Below are positions 26,255-36,863 of a DNA stretch of 63,702 bases, in pieces. The stretch comes from an uncultured Prevotella sp. (GTDB taxonomy: Bacteria > Bacteroidota > Bacteroidia > Bacteroidales > Bacteroidaceae), in the NCBI GenBank assembly GCA_946415755.1, contig CAMKTS010000002.1, forward strand, positions 1-63,702. Reading direction: 5' to 3'. Positions within the stretch are counted from its first letter, which is position 1; each line of letters begins with the position of its first letter. The position numbers and the translations under genes are program-made. Below the pieces are notes generated by a model that worked only from the letters and a program-made list of their open reading frames with translations, was not told the DNA's origin and did no database searches.

Positions 26255-27685
26255 ATGAAAACAATTTGTTTATATTTCGAGATACATCAGATTATCCATC
26301 TGAAGCGCTATCGTTTCTTCGATATCGGTACCGATCATTACTACTATGATGACTACGAGAACGAGCGCAGCATTACCGACATCGCTAACCGCAGCTATAT
26401 GCCGGCACTCACCGCCATCGGTGATATGATTCGTGAGCATGGCCAGTATTTCAAGGTGGCCTTCAGCCTCTCAGGTACAGGTATTGAACAGTTGGAGTTT
26501 CATGCTCCGCAGGTCATTGAGAAGTTGCAGGAACTGAACCAGACGGGGTGCGTGGAATTTCTCGCAGAGCCGTACAGCCACGGCCTGAGTTCGCTGGCCA
26601 ACGAGGAGACCTTCGCCCTTGACGTGAAGAAGCAGGCTGCGAAGATTGAGGAGCTGTTTGGTAAGAAACCAACGGTGGCTCGTAACTCATCACTCATCTA
26701 TAGTGATGACATCGGAGGTCAGATTGCTGCCTTGGGCTTCAAGGGTATGCTTACCGAGGGCGCCAAACACGTGCTTGGATGGAAGTCGCCGCACTACGTG
26801 TACAACTGTAACATTGCTCCGAACCTGAAGCTTCTGCTGCGTGATGTGGAACTGTCTGACGATATCTCGCTGCGCTTCAATAATGCCGACTGGGAGGGCT
26901 ATCCTCTCTTCGCAGATGCTTACATCGACCGCATTGCCCGCTTCCCTGAGGAAGAGCAGATTATCAATATCTTCATGGAACTGTCGGCTCTGGGAATTGC
27001 ACAGCCACTGAGTTCTAATATCCTCGACTTCCTGAAGGCGCTACCCGCATGTGCCAAGGAGAAGGGCATCACCTTCTCTACGCCTACGGAGATATGCATG
27101 AAGGTGAAGAGTGTGGGCAACCTCGACGTTCCTGACACGCTGAGTTGGGTTGACGAAGAGCGCGACTGCTCCTGCTGGCTGGGTAACGCCATGCAGCGTG
27201 AGGCCTTCAACAAACTCTATAGCGTAGCCGACCGTCTGCGCATTGCCGATGATCCGCGAATCAATCAGGACTGGGATTACCTTCAGGCTAGCAACAACTT
27301 CCGCTTTATGACCACCAAGCCCTCGAACGTAGGTCTGGACCGTGGCATCTACAGTGGACCGTTCGATGCCTTTACTAACTATATGAACATCCTCGGCGAC
27401 TTTATCAACAGGGTCAATGCCCTCTATCCGCCTGAGATAGAGAATGACGAACTCAATGCCCTGCTTACCACCATCCGTAACCAGGGTGACGAGATTGAGA
27501 TGAAGGATGCGGAGATTACCCGTCTGAAGGCTCGTCTGGAGAAACTGGAACCCAAACAGGAGGAGGCTCCCAAGGAGCAAGTGAAGGCTAAGGCTGCAAC
27601 TCCTAAAAAAGCAGCAACTCCTAAAAAAGCAGCTGCTCCCAAGAAAGCTGCTCCCAAGAAGGCGGCAGAGAAGAAAGCGGAGTGA
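26255..27685 (+). CDS. GH57 alpha-amylase-like glycosidase with Lys/Ala/Pro-rich tail
   Basis: 476 aa. Opens ICLYFEIHQIIHLKRYRFFD with the His-rich GH57 motif 1, continues EFLAEPYSHGLSSL (motif 3 with the nucleophile-region Glu) and RNSSLIYSDDIGGQIAALG. A coiled-coil-like helix (about 405-440) leads into a tail of repeated ATPKKA/APKKA units to the C-terminus, rather like histone H1. Acts on cytoplasmic alpha-glucan. It follows the glycogen synthase gene by 41 bp of AATTAAG-type repeats. The tail is unusual for an amylase. Confidence 0.88.
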   Translation: MKTICLYFEIHQIIHLKRYRFFDIGTDHYYYDDYENERSITDIANRSYMPALTAIGDMIREHGQYFKVAFSLSGTGIEQLEFHAPQVIEKLQELNQTGCVEFLAEPYSHGLSSLANEETFALDVKKQAAKIEELFGKKPTVARNSSLIYSDDIGGQIAALGFKGMLTEGAKHVLGWKSPHYVYNCNIAPNLKLLLRDVELSDDISLRFNNADWEGYPLFADAYIDRIARFPEEEQIINIFMELSALGIAQPLSSNILDFLKALPACAKEKGITFSTPTEICMKVKSVGNLDVPDTLSWVDEERDCSCWLGNAMQREAFNKLYSVADRLRIADDPRINQDWDYLQASNNFRFMTTKPSNVGLDRGIYSGPFDAFTNYMNILGDFINRVNALYPPEIENDELNALLTTIRNQGDEIEMKDAEITRLKARLEKLEPKQEEAPKEQVKAKAATPKKAATPKKAAAPKKAAPKKAAEKKAE

Positions 27686-27709
27686 AGGGATTGATGTTCA
27701 ATATCTGAA

Positions 27710-27743
27710 AAAAGGAGTGTTTCGCAATCGAAACACTCCTTTT
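27710..27743. terminator. Bidirectional terminator between GH57 and oadB-like genes
   Basis: A perfect 13-bp stem (AAGGAGTGTTTCG with its complement, CAAT loop) with A-run on the left and T-run on the right, lying between two convergent genes. Confidence 0.85.
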
Positions 27744-27760
27744 CACTTCTTACATGCTTC

Positions 27761-28912
27761 TTACGACAAGAAACCAAGCAGGGCACCTGCTGCGACAGCA
27801 GAGCCGATGACACCTGCCACATTGGGTCCCATGGCGTGCATGAGCAGGAAGTTGTGGCGGTCATATTCCAAACCGAGGTTATTGGAAATGCGGGCAGCCA
27901 TCGGTACGGCACTTACGCCTGCATTGCCAATCAGTGGGTTCAGCTTCTTGTCTTTTGGCAAGAAGACATTCATCAGTTTCACAAACAGCACACCACTCAT
28001 GGTAGCGATGATGAAGGCACCGGCACCGATGATGAAAATAAAAATGGTATTCATGGTCAGGAACTCGCTGGCCTGAGTGGAGCAGCCGACAGTCAGTCCT
28101 AATAGCATGACCACAATGTCGTTCAGAGCTGCGCCAGCCGTCTTGGCCAGGCGGGTAGTCTTACCACTCTCCTTCAGCAGATTGCCGAAGAACAGCATAC
28201 CCAGCAGGGGCAGACCAGATGGTACGATGAATGTCGTGAGCAGCAGTCCAATGATGGGAAACAGAATGCGCTCTGTCTGCGAAACTTCGCGGGCGGGCTT
28301 CATCTTGATGAGACGTTCCTTCTTGGTGGTCAATAGGCGCATCAATGGTGGCTGAATCAGCGGTACCAGAGCCATGTACGAGTAGGCACATACGGCGATG
28401 GCTCCCATCAGGTTGGGGGACAGTTTGCTGCTTAGGAAGATGGCCGTAGGACCGTCGGCACCACCGATGATGGCAATACCTGCTGCCTGGTTAGGTTCAA
28501 AGCCGAGAGCCAGTGCGAACATATAGGCACCGAAGATGCCGAATTGAGCCGCAGCACCGATGAGCATCAGTTTTGGGTTGGCCAATAGAGCCGAGAAGTC
28601 GGTCATTGCACCGATGCCAAGGAAGATGAGCGGGGGATACCAGCCCTGACGCACACCTTGATAGAAGATATTCAATACGGAGTTGTCTTCGTAAAGTCCT
28701 ATCTCCAGTCCCGCATCGGCACGGAAAGGAATGTTACCAAGGATGATACCCAGTCCGATAGGTACGAGCAACAGAGGTTCAAAGTCCTTTTTGATGGCAA
28801 GCCAGATGAAGAAGGCCCCCACAGCTATCATGATGAGGTTGCCTGTCGTCACGTTGGCAAAGCCTGTATAGGTCAGGAACTCATTGAAGTTTTCGACTAT
28901 AAATTGCCACAT
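27761..28912 (-). CDS. Na+-translocating decarboxylase beta subunit (OadB/MmdB)
   Basis: 383 aa integral membrane protein with about nine to eleven helices. It contains the family signatures IIGGADGPTAIFLSSKL and GNLLKESGKTTRLAKTA, and ends with NFLLMHAMGPNVAGVIGSAV. This subunit couples decarboxylation of methylmalonyl-CoA (or oxaloacetate) to Na+ export. The BCCP and gamma-like genes lie upstream on the same strand; the methylmalonyl-CoA mutase genes nearby favour the methylmalonyl-CoA version. Confidence 0.93.
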   Translation of the reverse strand: MWQFIVENFNEFLTYTGFANVTTGNLIMIAVGAFFIWLAIKKDFEPLLLVPIGLGIILGNIPFRADAGLEIGLYEDNSVLNIFYQGVRQGWYPPLIFLGIGAMTDFSALLANPKLMLIGAAAQFGIFGAYMFALALGFEPNQAAGIAIIGGADGPTAIFLSSKLSPNLMGAIAVCAYSYMALVPLIQPPLMRLLTTKKERLIKMKPAREVSQTERILFPIIGLLLTTFIVPSGLPLLGMLFFGNLLKESGKTTRLAKTAGAALNDIVVMLLGLTVGCSTQASEFLTMNTIFIFIIGAGAFIIATMSGVLFVKLMNVFLPKDKKLNPLIGNAGVSAVPMAARISNNLGLEYDRHNFLLMHAMGPNVAGVIGSAVAAGALLGFLS

Positions 28913-29007
28913 AATTGTTTTAATTAGGAATTAGAAATTAGTAATTGTGATTTGTTTTTCCGCTTGTCTGGCAATCATCATTACTCATTGCTAATTAATC
29001 ATTAATA

Positions 29008-29487
29008 TTACCCGATGGTTAGCATGACGGCACCCTCCATGACGGAGTCGCCCTGACTGACGTTAATGCTGGTGACGGTACCGGCATATTCTGATTCGAT
29101 GTTGTTCTGCATCTTCATGGCTTCGAGGATAATGACCACATCGCCTACAGCCACGGTATCACCCACCTTGACGTTGATGGCGTTGATAGTGCCTGGTAGG
29201 GGAGCCTTGACGTAATTGCCTGTTCCGGCAGGAGCTGCTGCGGGAGCTGGGGCGGCAACAGGTTGAACGGGGATAGCGGCGGGGGCTACTGGTGCTACAG
29301 GTGCGGCAGAGGCAGATGCCGTCCTTTTGGTAGCTGCCAATTCTGGGTGTTTGGCTGCATTGATGGGTTTCTGCATCTCAATTTCAAAGGGGATGCCATT
29401 TACGTTTACATTGGCTATTTTGCCTTCAACGTTGAGGATCTCTACCTCGTAGTCTATGCCTTGTACTTTATACTTATATGTTTTCAT
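29008..29487 (-). CDS. Biotin carboxyl carrier protein of the decarboxylase
   Basis: 159 aa from the ATG at 29487 (the upstream in-frame codon is TTG). An N-terminal region of about 55 aa, an Ala/Pro-rich flexible linker (about 60-92) and a C-terminal biotinyl domain with VVIILEAMKMQNNIESEY; the Lys in EAMKM is the biotin site. It shuttles the carboxyl group between carboxyltransferase and the beta subunit. It lies 95 bp upstream of the beta-subunit gene, with simple AATTAG-type repeats between. Confidence 0.92.
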   Translation of the reverse strand: MKTYKYKVQGIDYEVEILNVEGKIANVNVNGIPFEIEMQKPINAAKHPELAATKRTASASAAPVAPVAPAAIPVQPVAAPAPAAAPAGTGNYVKAPLPGTINAINVKVGDTVAVGDVVIILEAMKMQNNIESEYAGTVTSINVSQGDSVMEGAVMLTIG

Positions 29488-29541
29488 TGTTTTTCTGTTC
29501 AATTAATTAAATGCGGTAGCAAATGATTCACTTTTCACTTC

Positions 29542-30579
29542 TTAGTGTAGTTGTGGCGTTGTTGGAATGTTTGGGGAATTGTGTCTGGCGGGAATGAAAG
29601 CCTCATGCAACTGCGTCATTTGGCTGTACTCGTCATCCCAGTCGGTTTCTTTCGGTTTGATGGTGATGATGCCGCTCTCCACATCGTGGATGTCGTCTTC
29701 GTACTGGCGCAGTGCCATGCCGATGACAGCCATGTAGACTTCGCGGTCGATTCCCTTGGTGTTAAGACCTTCTTTCAAGATGACCCCCGTCTTATGCCCA
29801 ACCTCCATCGTCTTTTCCACCGTCTTGGTGATGGGCTTGATGGGTTGCTGATGAGCCATCTTCTTGGCGGTGTCGATATGGCGCATCACAATGCCGAACA
29901 CCGTGAAGGTAATCAACAGTAAGGCAAGGCAGAAAAATACAATACCCATGGCCATCAGCGCCATGCCGAAACCGTGAGGATCCTCACGCTTGAACTTCTC
30001 GATCTTCGACTCGCTGACGGTCGTGACATTTTGGATGCCGAGGGTGACACGGTCGGCACTCTTCACTTCCCAGTCCTTGTACGTGCCGTTGTTTGCGATG
30101 CGTGCATACGACTGGTCTGCTTGTAGTACGGGAACCGTGACGGAGTCAATCAGTTGCGTGGCATTGCCATTGTATAGGGCAATCCATGTGGGCTTCTCGG
30201 CATCCATCTTGACGGTCAGGTGTAACGCTCCCCGTTCAGGTTGACTGTTCAGCAGGAACACAACAAGCTGCTGACCGCTGAGGTTGGTACGCACATCACC
30301 ATTGGGGATCTGGCTCATGCGGCTCACACGCTCTGGCACACTCATTTTGCGGTCGAGTACGGAGCGGTCGGTGGTCAGGTACATGCCACGGATGTTGTAC
30401 GTCGAGTGTGAGATGTTGGCAATCTCTACCCATGCGTTCCTTGCTCCGTATTCGTCAATCAAGCTCGTCTCATTCTGTGTCATCACCTCGTTCAGCTTGA
30501 TGCTGGCATCCATCTGTGCCAGCATCGGCAGCGAGGAGAAGGCAAGGAGTGAGCCTAATAACAATCGGATTTTCTTCAT
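29542..30579 (-). CDS. OadG-like gamma subunit fused to a lamin-tail-like domain
   Basis: 345 aa. Signal peptide (MKKIRLLLGSLLAFSSLPMLA), then an extracytoplasmic domain (about 22-170) with IKLNEVMTQNETSLIDEYG and AWVEIANIS that resembles the lamin-tail domain, a membrane helix (about 205-230, MAMGIVFFCLALLLITFTVFG), and a cytoplasmic tail. The helix plus tail resembles OadG, which anchors the decarboxylase. Much longer than the roughly 80-aa OadG of Klebsiella, as usual for Bacteroidota. The carboxyltransferase (alpha) gene expected nearby is absent from the window. Confidence 0.8.
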   Translation of the reverse strand: MKKIRLLLGSLLAFSSLPMLAQMDASIKLNEVMTQNETSLIDEYGARNAWVEIANISHSTYNIRGMYLTTDRSVLDRKMSVPERVSRMSQIPNGDVRTNLSGQQLVVFLLNSQPERGALHLTVKMDAEKPTWIALYNGNATQLIDSVTVPVLQADQSYARIANNGTYKDWEVKSADRVTLGIQNVTTVSESKIEKFKREDPHGFGMALMAMGIVFFCLALLLITFTVFGIVMRHIDTAKKMAHQQPIKPITKTVEKTMEVGHKTGVILKEGLNTKGIDREVYMAVIGMALRQYEDDIHDVESGIITIKPKETDWDDEYSQMTQLHEAFIPARHNSPNIPTTPQLH

Positions 30580-30645
30580 TTTTTTAATTGTGTATTATTA
30601 TATCTTAGTAATTCTGTTTCAGTATAGATGATGTTCTGGATAGTC

Positions 30646-32337
30646 CTATCCGCAGAAGAACAATACCACGATTTGTGCCGTAAAGATACGGAGGAACATG
30701 GCCAGCGGATAGACCGTCGAGTAGCCCAGTGCCGGTGCTTCCTTGGAACATACACTGTTGGCGTAGGCCAATGCCGGCGGGTCGGTATATGTACCAGCAA
30801 TCATACCCATGATGGTGAAATAGTTAAAGCGGTAGCGCAATCGGGCGATAGGGCCTACAATCAGGATGGGTATCACTGTAATGAAGAAGCCCGTCAATAC
30901 GTAGAGCAAACCGTCACCCTCGATGACTGTAGAGAAGAATGATGCTCCCGCCTTGATGCCCACGCTTGCCAAGAACAGTACCAGTCCTATCTCACGTAGC
31001 ATCATGTTTGCTGAAGTCGAGGTATAGGTCACCAGATGTATCTTGTAGCCGTAGCGGCCGATGAGGATGGCAATGATCAGCGGACCGCCGGCCAGGCCGA
31101 GCTTGACAGGCACTGGCATTCCCGGAATGGCTATGGGCAATGAGCCGAAGATGAGGCCGAGGAAGATACCTACGAAGATGGTGGCAATGTTTGGTGCGTT
31201 CAACTTCCGAATAGAATTGCCCATCTTGCTGGCTACACGTTCTACGGCATCCTCCGGACCAACCACCATGATCTTGTCACCAACCTGTAGGGGCAGTCCT
31301 GCCGATGCAAAGAGATCGATGCCGTGACGGGTGACACGGGTGACGTTGACACCGTGGACACTCGAAAAGTGCTGCGAGGCCAGGGTCTTACCGTTAATGG
31401 CAGGATTCGTAATCAGGATGCGCTTCGATACCAGCGGCTGGTCTTGTTGCTCGAAGTCGATGTCAAGCTTCGGGCCGATGAAGGCCGTGATGGCCTCCTG
31501 GTCGGCCTCGGCACAGACGATGAGCATCTGGTCGCCTAAGTGGAAGATTGTGTTGCGGTTGGGTATTGACAGCTCACCGTTGTGGACGATGCGCGATACC
31601 ACAAAGTCACGGTTCAGGAAGTCGTGGACCTGCAACAGCGTCCTGCCCTCCAGATATTTATTTGTTACCTCAAGGTGCATCTTGTATGGCTTCTTGTTGG
31701 CTGCCGTCTCCTCCATGGCTTTCAGGCGAGCCTCCTCTTTCTCCAACTTTACCTTGCAGATATACCTTATTAATATAGTAGCTCCGATAATGCCCAGCAC
31801 ACCGAGGGGGTAAGCGCAGGCATATGCCGATGCAATCTGCGGTGCGTTATCTCCGAACACCGTACCCAATGCCTCGTTGGCGGCACCAAGACCTGGCGTG
31901 TTCGTCACAGCACCATACAGGGTACCCACCATCATTGGCAGTGTCGACTTGTCCGACGTGTCGAAAAAGATGTAGTAGCAGGCAAACATCACCAGGATAT
32001 TCAGCAGAATGCCTGATGCTGCCAACCCATTCAGCTTGATGCCCTGCGTACCAAAACTCTCGAAGAAACCTGGTCCCACCTGCATGCCAATCATGAATAC
32101 GAAGAGAATCAGGCCAAAGTCTTGTACAAACGTCAGGATGTCTGTTGGTGCGGTAAAGCCTATGTGGCCTGCCACGATGCCAGCGAACAACACGAAGGTC
32201 ACGCCCAAGGAGATGCCGAAGACCTTGATTTTCCCCAGATACACACCCACTGCTATCACCACGGCATATAGCAGGGCAATGTGTGCCACCGAATCAGTGG
32301 TGGTAAACAAATTAGTTAGCCATTGAAATGATTCCAT
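30646..32337 (-). CDS. AspT/YidE/YbjL-type antiporter with TrkA-C domains
   Basis: 563 aa from the ATG at 32337 ([14 protein letters not shown]); the frame stays open upstream but overlaps the promoter. Two blocks of about five membrane helices (about 10-180 and 385-560) flank two TrkA-C domains (about 205-370), the layout of the AspT/YidE duplication family. Members exchange dicarboxylates such as aspartate or succinate. Lying between the decarboxylase subunits and mutAB suggests C4-dicarboxylate or succinate transport, but this is inference. Confidence 0.85.
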   Translation of the reverse strand: MESFQWLTNLFTTTDSVAHIALLYAVVIAVGVYLGKIKVFGISLGVTFVLFAGIVAGHIGFTAPTDILTFVQDFGLILFVFMIGMQVGPGFFESFGTQGIKLNGLAASGILLNILVMFACYYIFFDTSDKSTLPMMVGTLYGAVTNTPGLGAANEALGTVFGDNAPQIASAYACAYPLGVLGIIGATILIRYICKVKLEKEEARLKAMEETAANKKPYKMHLEVTNKYLEGRTLLQVHDFLNRDFVVSRIVHNGELSIPNRNTIFHLGDQMLIVCAEADQEAITAFIGPKLDIDFEQQDQPLVSKRILITNPAINGKTLASQHFSSVHGVNVTRVTRHGIDLFASAGLPLQVGDKIMVVGPEDAVERVASKMGNSIRKLNAPNIATIFVGIFLGLIFGSLPIAIPGMPVPVKLGLAGGPLIIAILIGRYGYKIHLVTYTSTSANMMLREIGLVLFLASVGIKAGASFFSTVIEGDGLLYVLTGFFITVIPILIVGPIARLRYRFNYFTIMGMIAGTYTDPPALAYANSVCSKEAPALGYSTVYPLAMFLRIFTAQIVVLFFCG

Positions 32338-32399
32338 AACAATACTATCGATGTTCTGAATGGCAAGGGCGGCAAAGCTGCCCCTCGCAAAAATTTTTG

Positions 32400-32407
32400 C
32401 AAAGGTA
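32400..32407 (-). promoter_or_regulatory. -7 element of the AspT-type gene
   Basis: TACCTTTG on the minus strand, about 60 nt before the ATG at 32337, in a divergent region shared with mutA. A TTG lies about 18 nt upstream of it. Confidence 0.55.
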
Positions 32408-32565
32408 CAAAATTCTTGCGCAACACAAGCAGTTTTGTGCAATAATTTTTGCTTATAACTGATGGTTTTAATTTCTTTCACACTTCATGTCCGAACTTTT
32501 CCAAACTTTTCTTGCATAAAGATAAAATATTTATTAAAAAGTTCGTCAGTTAGGAAATTTGTTAG

Positions 32566-32573
32566 TATCTTTG
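32566..32573 (+). promoter_or_regulatory. -7 element of mutAB
   Basis: TATCTTTG about 60 nt before the mutA ATG at 32633; the -33 region (TTCG) is weak. Confidence 0.55.
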
Positions 32574-32632
32574 TAGGCCGAAACTTGAAACAACACATTT
32601 TATATAATAATACACAATCAAGACTAAAGAGT

Positions 32633-34483
32633 ATGGCAAACAAAGAAAAACTCTTCAGCGAGTTCCAAGCTCCTACCACTCAAGAGTGGTTGGACAAGAT
32701 TGAAGTAGACCTGAAAGGGGCCGATTTCCAGAAACGACTCGTATGGAGAACAAACGAAGGGTTCAATGTGCAGCCCTTTTACCGCCGGGAAGATCTGAAG
32801 GATCTGAAGACTCCCGATGCACTGCCGGGTGAGTTCCCGTTTGTACGCGGCAACAAGAAGGACAACAACGAGTGGTATATCCGTCAGAACATTGCCGTTG
32901 AAGACCCGAAAGAGGCTAATGCAAAGGCCCTCGACATTCTCAACAAAGGTATTGACTCGCTGGGCTTCCGCATCAAAGGCAGCGACGTGAGTGCAGCGTT
33001 CGTCGAGACCTTGCTCGACGGCATCTTCTGCGAGATTGTCGACCTGAACTTCCGTACTTGTCCGCGTCATGCGCTGGAGCTGGCGCAGATTGTCGACGCC
33101 TACTTCACCAAGAAGGGTTTCGACAAGGAGAAACTGTCATTCACTGTTGGCTTCGACCCCATCGAGGCTATGCTCACAAAAGGTAAGGATGTGACAGCAT
33201 TGCTGGCCGAGGGTCCGAAGATCGTTGAGGCTTTGAAGGACTATCCGAAGGCTCACGTGATGACGGTTCACACGGAAACACTGAACAATGCCGGTGCCTA
33301 CATCGTACAGGAACTGGGTTACGCCCTCGCCTGGGGTAATGAGTACCTGCAGCAGTTGGTGGATGCCGGTATCGATGTCGATCTGGCTGCCCGTCAGATG
33401 AAGTTCTACATGGGTGTCAGCGAGAACTACTTCATGGAAATCGCCAAGTTCCGTGCCGCCCGCCTGTTGTGGGCTCAGATTGTAAAGCAGTACGAGCCTA
33501 AGTGCGACTGCGCCTGCAAGATGACCATCAATGCCACGACATCGACGTACAATCAGACGCTGTTCGACAGTTATGTCAACCTGCTCCGTTCACAGACAGA
33601 GGCCATGAGTGCTGCTCTGGGTGGTGTCCATTCGATGGTGGTTACCCCGTTTGATGCACCATACGAGAAGGCTACTGACTTCAGCGAGCGCATTGCCCGT
33701 AACCAGCAGTTGCTGATTAAGGAGGAAGCCCATTTCGACCGTATCGTCGATGCATCGGCAGGTTCTTACTATATTGAGCACCTGACGGATGCTTTGGCTC
33801 AGGAAGGCTGGAAGCTGTTCCTGAAGATCGAGGACGAGGGTGGTTTCCTGGAGGCTGTCAAGAAGGGCATCGTTCAGGACGACATCAATGCCACGAACGT
33901 GAAGCGTCATGGCGATGCTGCCAAGCGTAAGGAGTTCCTGCTGGGTACCAACCAGTTCCCCAACTTCACCGAGAAGAGCGAGGGCAAGCGTGCTTGTTCG
34001 GTGACTTGCGGTTGTGCCACAAGTAAGGAAGATGCTCCCTTCAAGAAGCTTGAGACCACCCGTCTGGCTGCTGACTTCGAGGATCTGCGCATCCACACTG
34101 AAGAAAAGAAAGTGCCCGTAGCCTTCATGCTCACTATTGGTAATCTGGCCATGCGCCAGGCTCGTGCCCAGTTCTCTTGCAACTTCCTGGCTTGTGCTGG
34201 TTACAAGGTGATTGATAACCTCGGCTTCAAGACCGTAGAGGAGGGTGTTGATGCTGCGCTCGAGGCGAAGGCCGATATCGTGGTGATCTGCTCTAGCGAC
34301 GATGAGTATGCTGAGTATGCCATCCCTGCCTTCAAGTATCTGAATGGTCGTGCTATGTTTGTTGTAGCTGGTGCTCCTGCTTGCATGGAGGATCTGAAGG
34401 CTGCTGGCATCGAGAACTTCGTTCATGTGAAGTGCAACGTGCTCGAGACTTTGAAAGAATATAATCAGAAACTTGGTATTTAA
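32633..34483 (+). CDS. mutA: Methylmalonyl-CoA mutase small subunit
   Basis: 616 aa from the ATG at 32633 (MANKEKLFSEF). An alpha/beta barrel domain (to about 460), then a B12-binding-fold domain that lacks the cobalt-ligand DxHxxG motif, as expected for the non-catalytic small subunit. With MutB it converts succinyl-CoA to methylmalonyl-CoA, the entry to propionate formation in Bacteroidota. mutB starts 19 bp downstream. The upstream in-frame codons lie over the promoter and are not coding. Confidence 0.95.
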   Translation: MANKEKLFSEFQAPTTQEWLDKIEVDLKGADFQKRLVWRTNEGFNVQPFYRREDLKDLKTPDALPGEFPFVRGNKKDNNEWYIRQNIAVEDPKEANAKALDILNKGIDSLGFRIKGSDVSAAFVETLLDGIFCEIVDLNFRTCPRHALELAQIVDAYFTKKGFDKEKLSFTVGFDPIEAMLTKGKDVTALLAEGPKIVEALKDYPKAHVMTVHTETLNNAGAYIVQELGYALAWGNEYLQQLVDAGIDVDLAARQMKFYMGVSENYFMEIAKFRAARLLWAQIVKQYEPKCDCACKMTINATTSTYNQTLFDSYVNLLRSQTEAMSAALGGVHSMVVTPFDAPYEKATDFSERIARNQQLLIKEEAHFDRIVDASAGSYYIEHLTDALAQEGWKLFLKIEDEGGFLEAVKKGIVQDDINATNVKRHGDAAKRKEFLLGTNQFPNFTEKSEGKRACSVTCGCATSKEDAPFKKLETTRLAADFEDLRIHTEEKKVPVAFMLTIGNLAMRQARAQFSCNFLACAGYKVIDNLGFKTVEEGVDAALEAKADIVVICSSDDEYAEYAIPAFKYLNGRAMFVVAGAPACMEDLKAAGIENFVHVKCNVLETLKEYNQKLGI

Positions 34484-34502
34484 AGAATAGGAGACTTGAA
34501 TT

Positions 34503-36668
34503 ATGCGTAAACAGTTTAAAGATATTGATATCTATGCAGGCATCAAGGCTCAAGATGGTGCCAAGTGGATTGCCGATAATCATATTGAGGCTAACTGGAA
34601 GACCCCAGAGCACATTGAGGTTCGCCCGGTTTATACTAAGGAAGACCTCGAAGGAATGGAACACCTGGACTTTACAGCTGGTATTCCTCCTTATCTGCGT
34701 GGTCCTTACTCTATGATGTACCCCTTCAAGCCTTGGACCATCCGTCAGTATGCCGGATTCTCTACAGCTGAAGAGTCAAACGCTTTCTATCGCCGTAACC
34801 TGGCTTCTGGTCAGAAGGGACTTTCTGTAGCCTTCGACCTTCCTACTCACCGTGGTTACGACCCTGATAACGCCCGTGTGGTGGGCGATGTGGGTAAGGC
34901 TGGTGTATCTATCTGTAACGAGGAGAACATGAAGGTGCTCTTCTCTGGTATCCCCTTGAACAAGATGTCTGTGTCAATGACCATGAACGGTGCCGTACTG
35001 CCTATCCTGGCATTCTACATCGTGGCAGGTCTGGAGCAGGGCGCTCAGTTGGAGGAGATGGCAGGTACCATCCAGAACGATATCCTGAAGGAGTTCATGG
35101 TGCGTAACACCTATATCTACCCACCTGCATTCTCCATGAAGATCATTGCCGATATCTTCGAGTACACCTCGCAGAAGATGCCTAAGTTCAACTCTATCTC
35201 TATCTCTGGTTACCACATGCAGGAGGCTGGCGCTACTGCCGATATCGAGTTGGCTTACACCCTGGCCGATGGTATGGACTACCTGCGTACTGGTGTGAAT
35301 GCAGGTATCGATGTCGATGCTTTTGCACCTCGACTCAGCTTCTTCTGGGCTATCGGTATGAACCACTTCATGGAAATAGCCAAGATGCGTGCTGGCCGTC
35401 TGCTGTGGGCTAAGATTGTGAAGAGCTTTGGCGCTAAGAATCCTAAGTCGCTGGCGCTGCGTACGCACTCTCAGACCTCTGGTTGGTCGCTCACCGAGCA
35501 GGATCCCTTCAACAACGTAGGTCGTACCTGTATCGAGGCTATGGCTGCCGTGCTGGGCCACACCCAGTCGCTCCATACCAATGCCCTTGATGAGGCTATC
35601 GCTCTGCCTACCGACTTCTCTGCCCGTATCGCTCGTAACACGCAGATCTACATCCAGAACGAGACGAAGGTGTGCAAGCAGATTGACCCATGGGCTGGTT
35701 CTTACTACGTAGAGACCCTGACCAACGAGCTGGTTCACAAGGCTTGGGAGCACATTCAGGAGATTGAGAAGCTGGGCGGTATGGCTAAGGCTATCGAGAC
35801 CGGTCTGCCAAAGATGCGTATCGAGGAGGCTGCAGCCCGCACGCAGGCTCGTATCGATAGTGGCGTTCAGACCATCGTAGGTACCAATAAGTATCGCCTT
35901 GAGCATGAGGATCCTATCGATATCCTCGAGGTTGATAACACCGCCGTGCGCAAGCAGCAGGAGGAGAGTCTGAAGGAGGTTCGCGGCAGTCGCGATGAGG
36001 CTGCATGCCAGGCCGCCCTGAAGGCTATTACCGATTGCGTGCGCGACTTCAACGAGGGTCGTAAGAGCGAGAACAACCTGCTGGATCTTGCTGTGAAGGC
36101 CGCTCAGTTGCGCTGTACTCTTGGTGAGATTTCAGATGCCTGCGAGGAAATCGTGGGCCGTTATAAGGCAGTAATCAGAACAATTTCAGGCGTGTATAGT
36201 TCAGAATCAAAGAATGATAGCGACTTCGAGTTGGCTTGCAAGCTGACCGATGAGTTCGCACAGAAGGAAGGTCGCCGTCCTCGTATCTTCGTAGCCAAGA
36301 TGGGTCAGGACGGCCACGACCGTGGTGCAAAGGTAGTGGCTACGGGTTATGCCGACTGTGGCTTCGACGTAGATATGGGACCGCTGTTCCAGACTCCTGC
36401 CGAGGCCGCTCGTGAGGCTGTCGAAAACGATGTCCACATCGTGGGTGCCTCGTCGCTGGCTGCTGGTCATAAGACGCTCATCCCGCAGCTTATTGAGGAG
36501 CTGAAGAAGCTGGGTCGCGAAGATATCATGGTGATTGCCGGTGGTGTGATTCCCGCCCAGGACTACGACTTCCTCTACAAGGCAGGTGTCGCCGCCATCT
36601 TCGGTCCTGGTACTTCTGTGGCCAAGGCCGCCGTTGAGATGATGAAGATTCTGCTTGATAAAGAGTAG
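34503..36668 (+). CDS. mutB: Methylmalonyl-CoA mutase large subunit
   Basis: 721 aa catalytic subunit. Barrel domain with [18 protein letters not shown] and [20 protein letters not shown]-terminal cobalamin domain with [19 protein letters not shown] (DxHxxG, cobalt-ligand His near residue 605), the SxL element ASSLAAG and the VIAGGVIP glycines. Needs adenosylcobalamin. It forms an operon with mutA and is closed by a strong terminator. Confidence 0.97.
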   Translation: MRKQFKDIDIYAGIKAQDGAKWIADNHIEANWKTPEHIEVRPVYTKEDLEGMEHLDFTAGIPPYLRGPYSMMYPFKPWTIRQYAGFSTAEESNAFYRRNLASGQKGLSVAFDLPTHRGYDPDNARVVGDVGKAGVSICNEENMKVLFSGIPLNKMSVSMTMNGAVLPILAFYIVAGLEQGAQLEEMAGTIQNDILKEFMVRNTYIYPPAFSMKIIADIFEYTSQKMPKFNSISISGYHMQEAGATADIELAYTLADGMDYLRTGVNAGIDVDAFAPRLSFFWAIGMNHFMEIAKMRAGRLLWAKIVKSFGAKNPKSLALRTHSQTSGWSLTEQDPFNNVGRTCIEAMAAVLGHTQSLHTNALDEAIALPTDFSARIARNTQIYIQNETKVCKQIDPWAGSYYVETLTNELVHKAWEHIQEIEKLGGMAKAIETGLPKMRIEEAAARTQARIDSGVQTIVGTNKYRLEHEDPIDILEVDNTAVRKQQEESLKEVRGSRDEAACQAALKAITDCVRDFNEGRKSENNLLDLAVKAAQLRCTLGEISDACEEIVGRYKAVIRTISGVYSSESKNDSDFELACKLTDEFAQKEGRRPRIFVAKMGQDGHDRGAKVVATGYADCGFDVDMGPLFQTPAEAAREAVENDVHIVGASSLAAGHKTLIPQLIEELKKLGREDIMVIAGGVIPAQDYDFLYKAGVAAIFGPGTSVAKAAVEMMKILLDKE

Positions 36669-36690
36669 AACTCCTTTGTCATGTACCTTA

Positions 36691-36730
36691 CTCACGGAGC
36701 CGGTTAACTGGCTCCGTGAGTATTTTTTTT
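36691..36730 (+). terminator. Rho-independent terminator of mutAB
   Basis: An 11-bp perfect stem (CTCACGGAGCC with its complement), 8-nt loop, then TATTTTTTTT. Confidence 0.95.
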
Positions 36731-36782
36731 CGGTCTTTTTTAGAAAAGTCCGACTTGTTGGTAAAAAAACATAAGAAAAATT

Positions 36783-36812
36783 TTGCTGACTGACTGAAAA
36801 ACCTTATCTTTG
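36783..36812 (+). promoter_or_regulatory. Promoter of the paired sensor-kinase operon
   Basis: TTG at 36783-36785, 19-nt spacer, TATCTTTG at 36805-36812. Transcription would start near 36818. Confidence 0.7.
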
Positions 36813-36863
36813 CGGTCTATAAACCTAATCTACAACTACACCGACAACAAATCAAGAGACATC

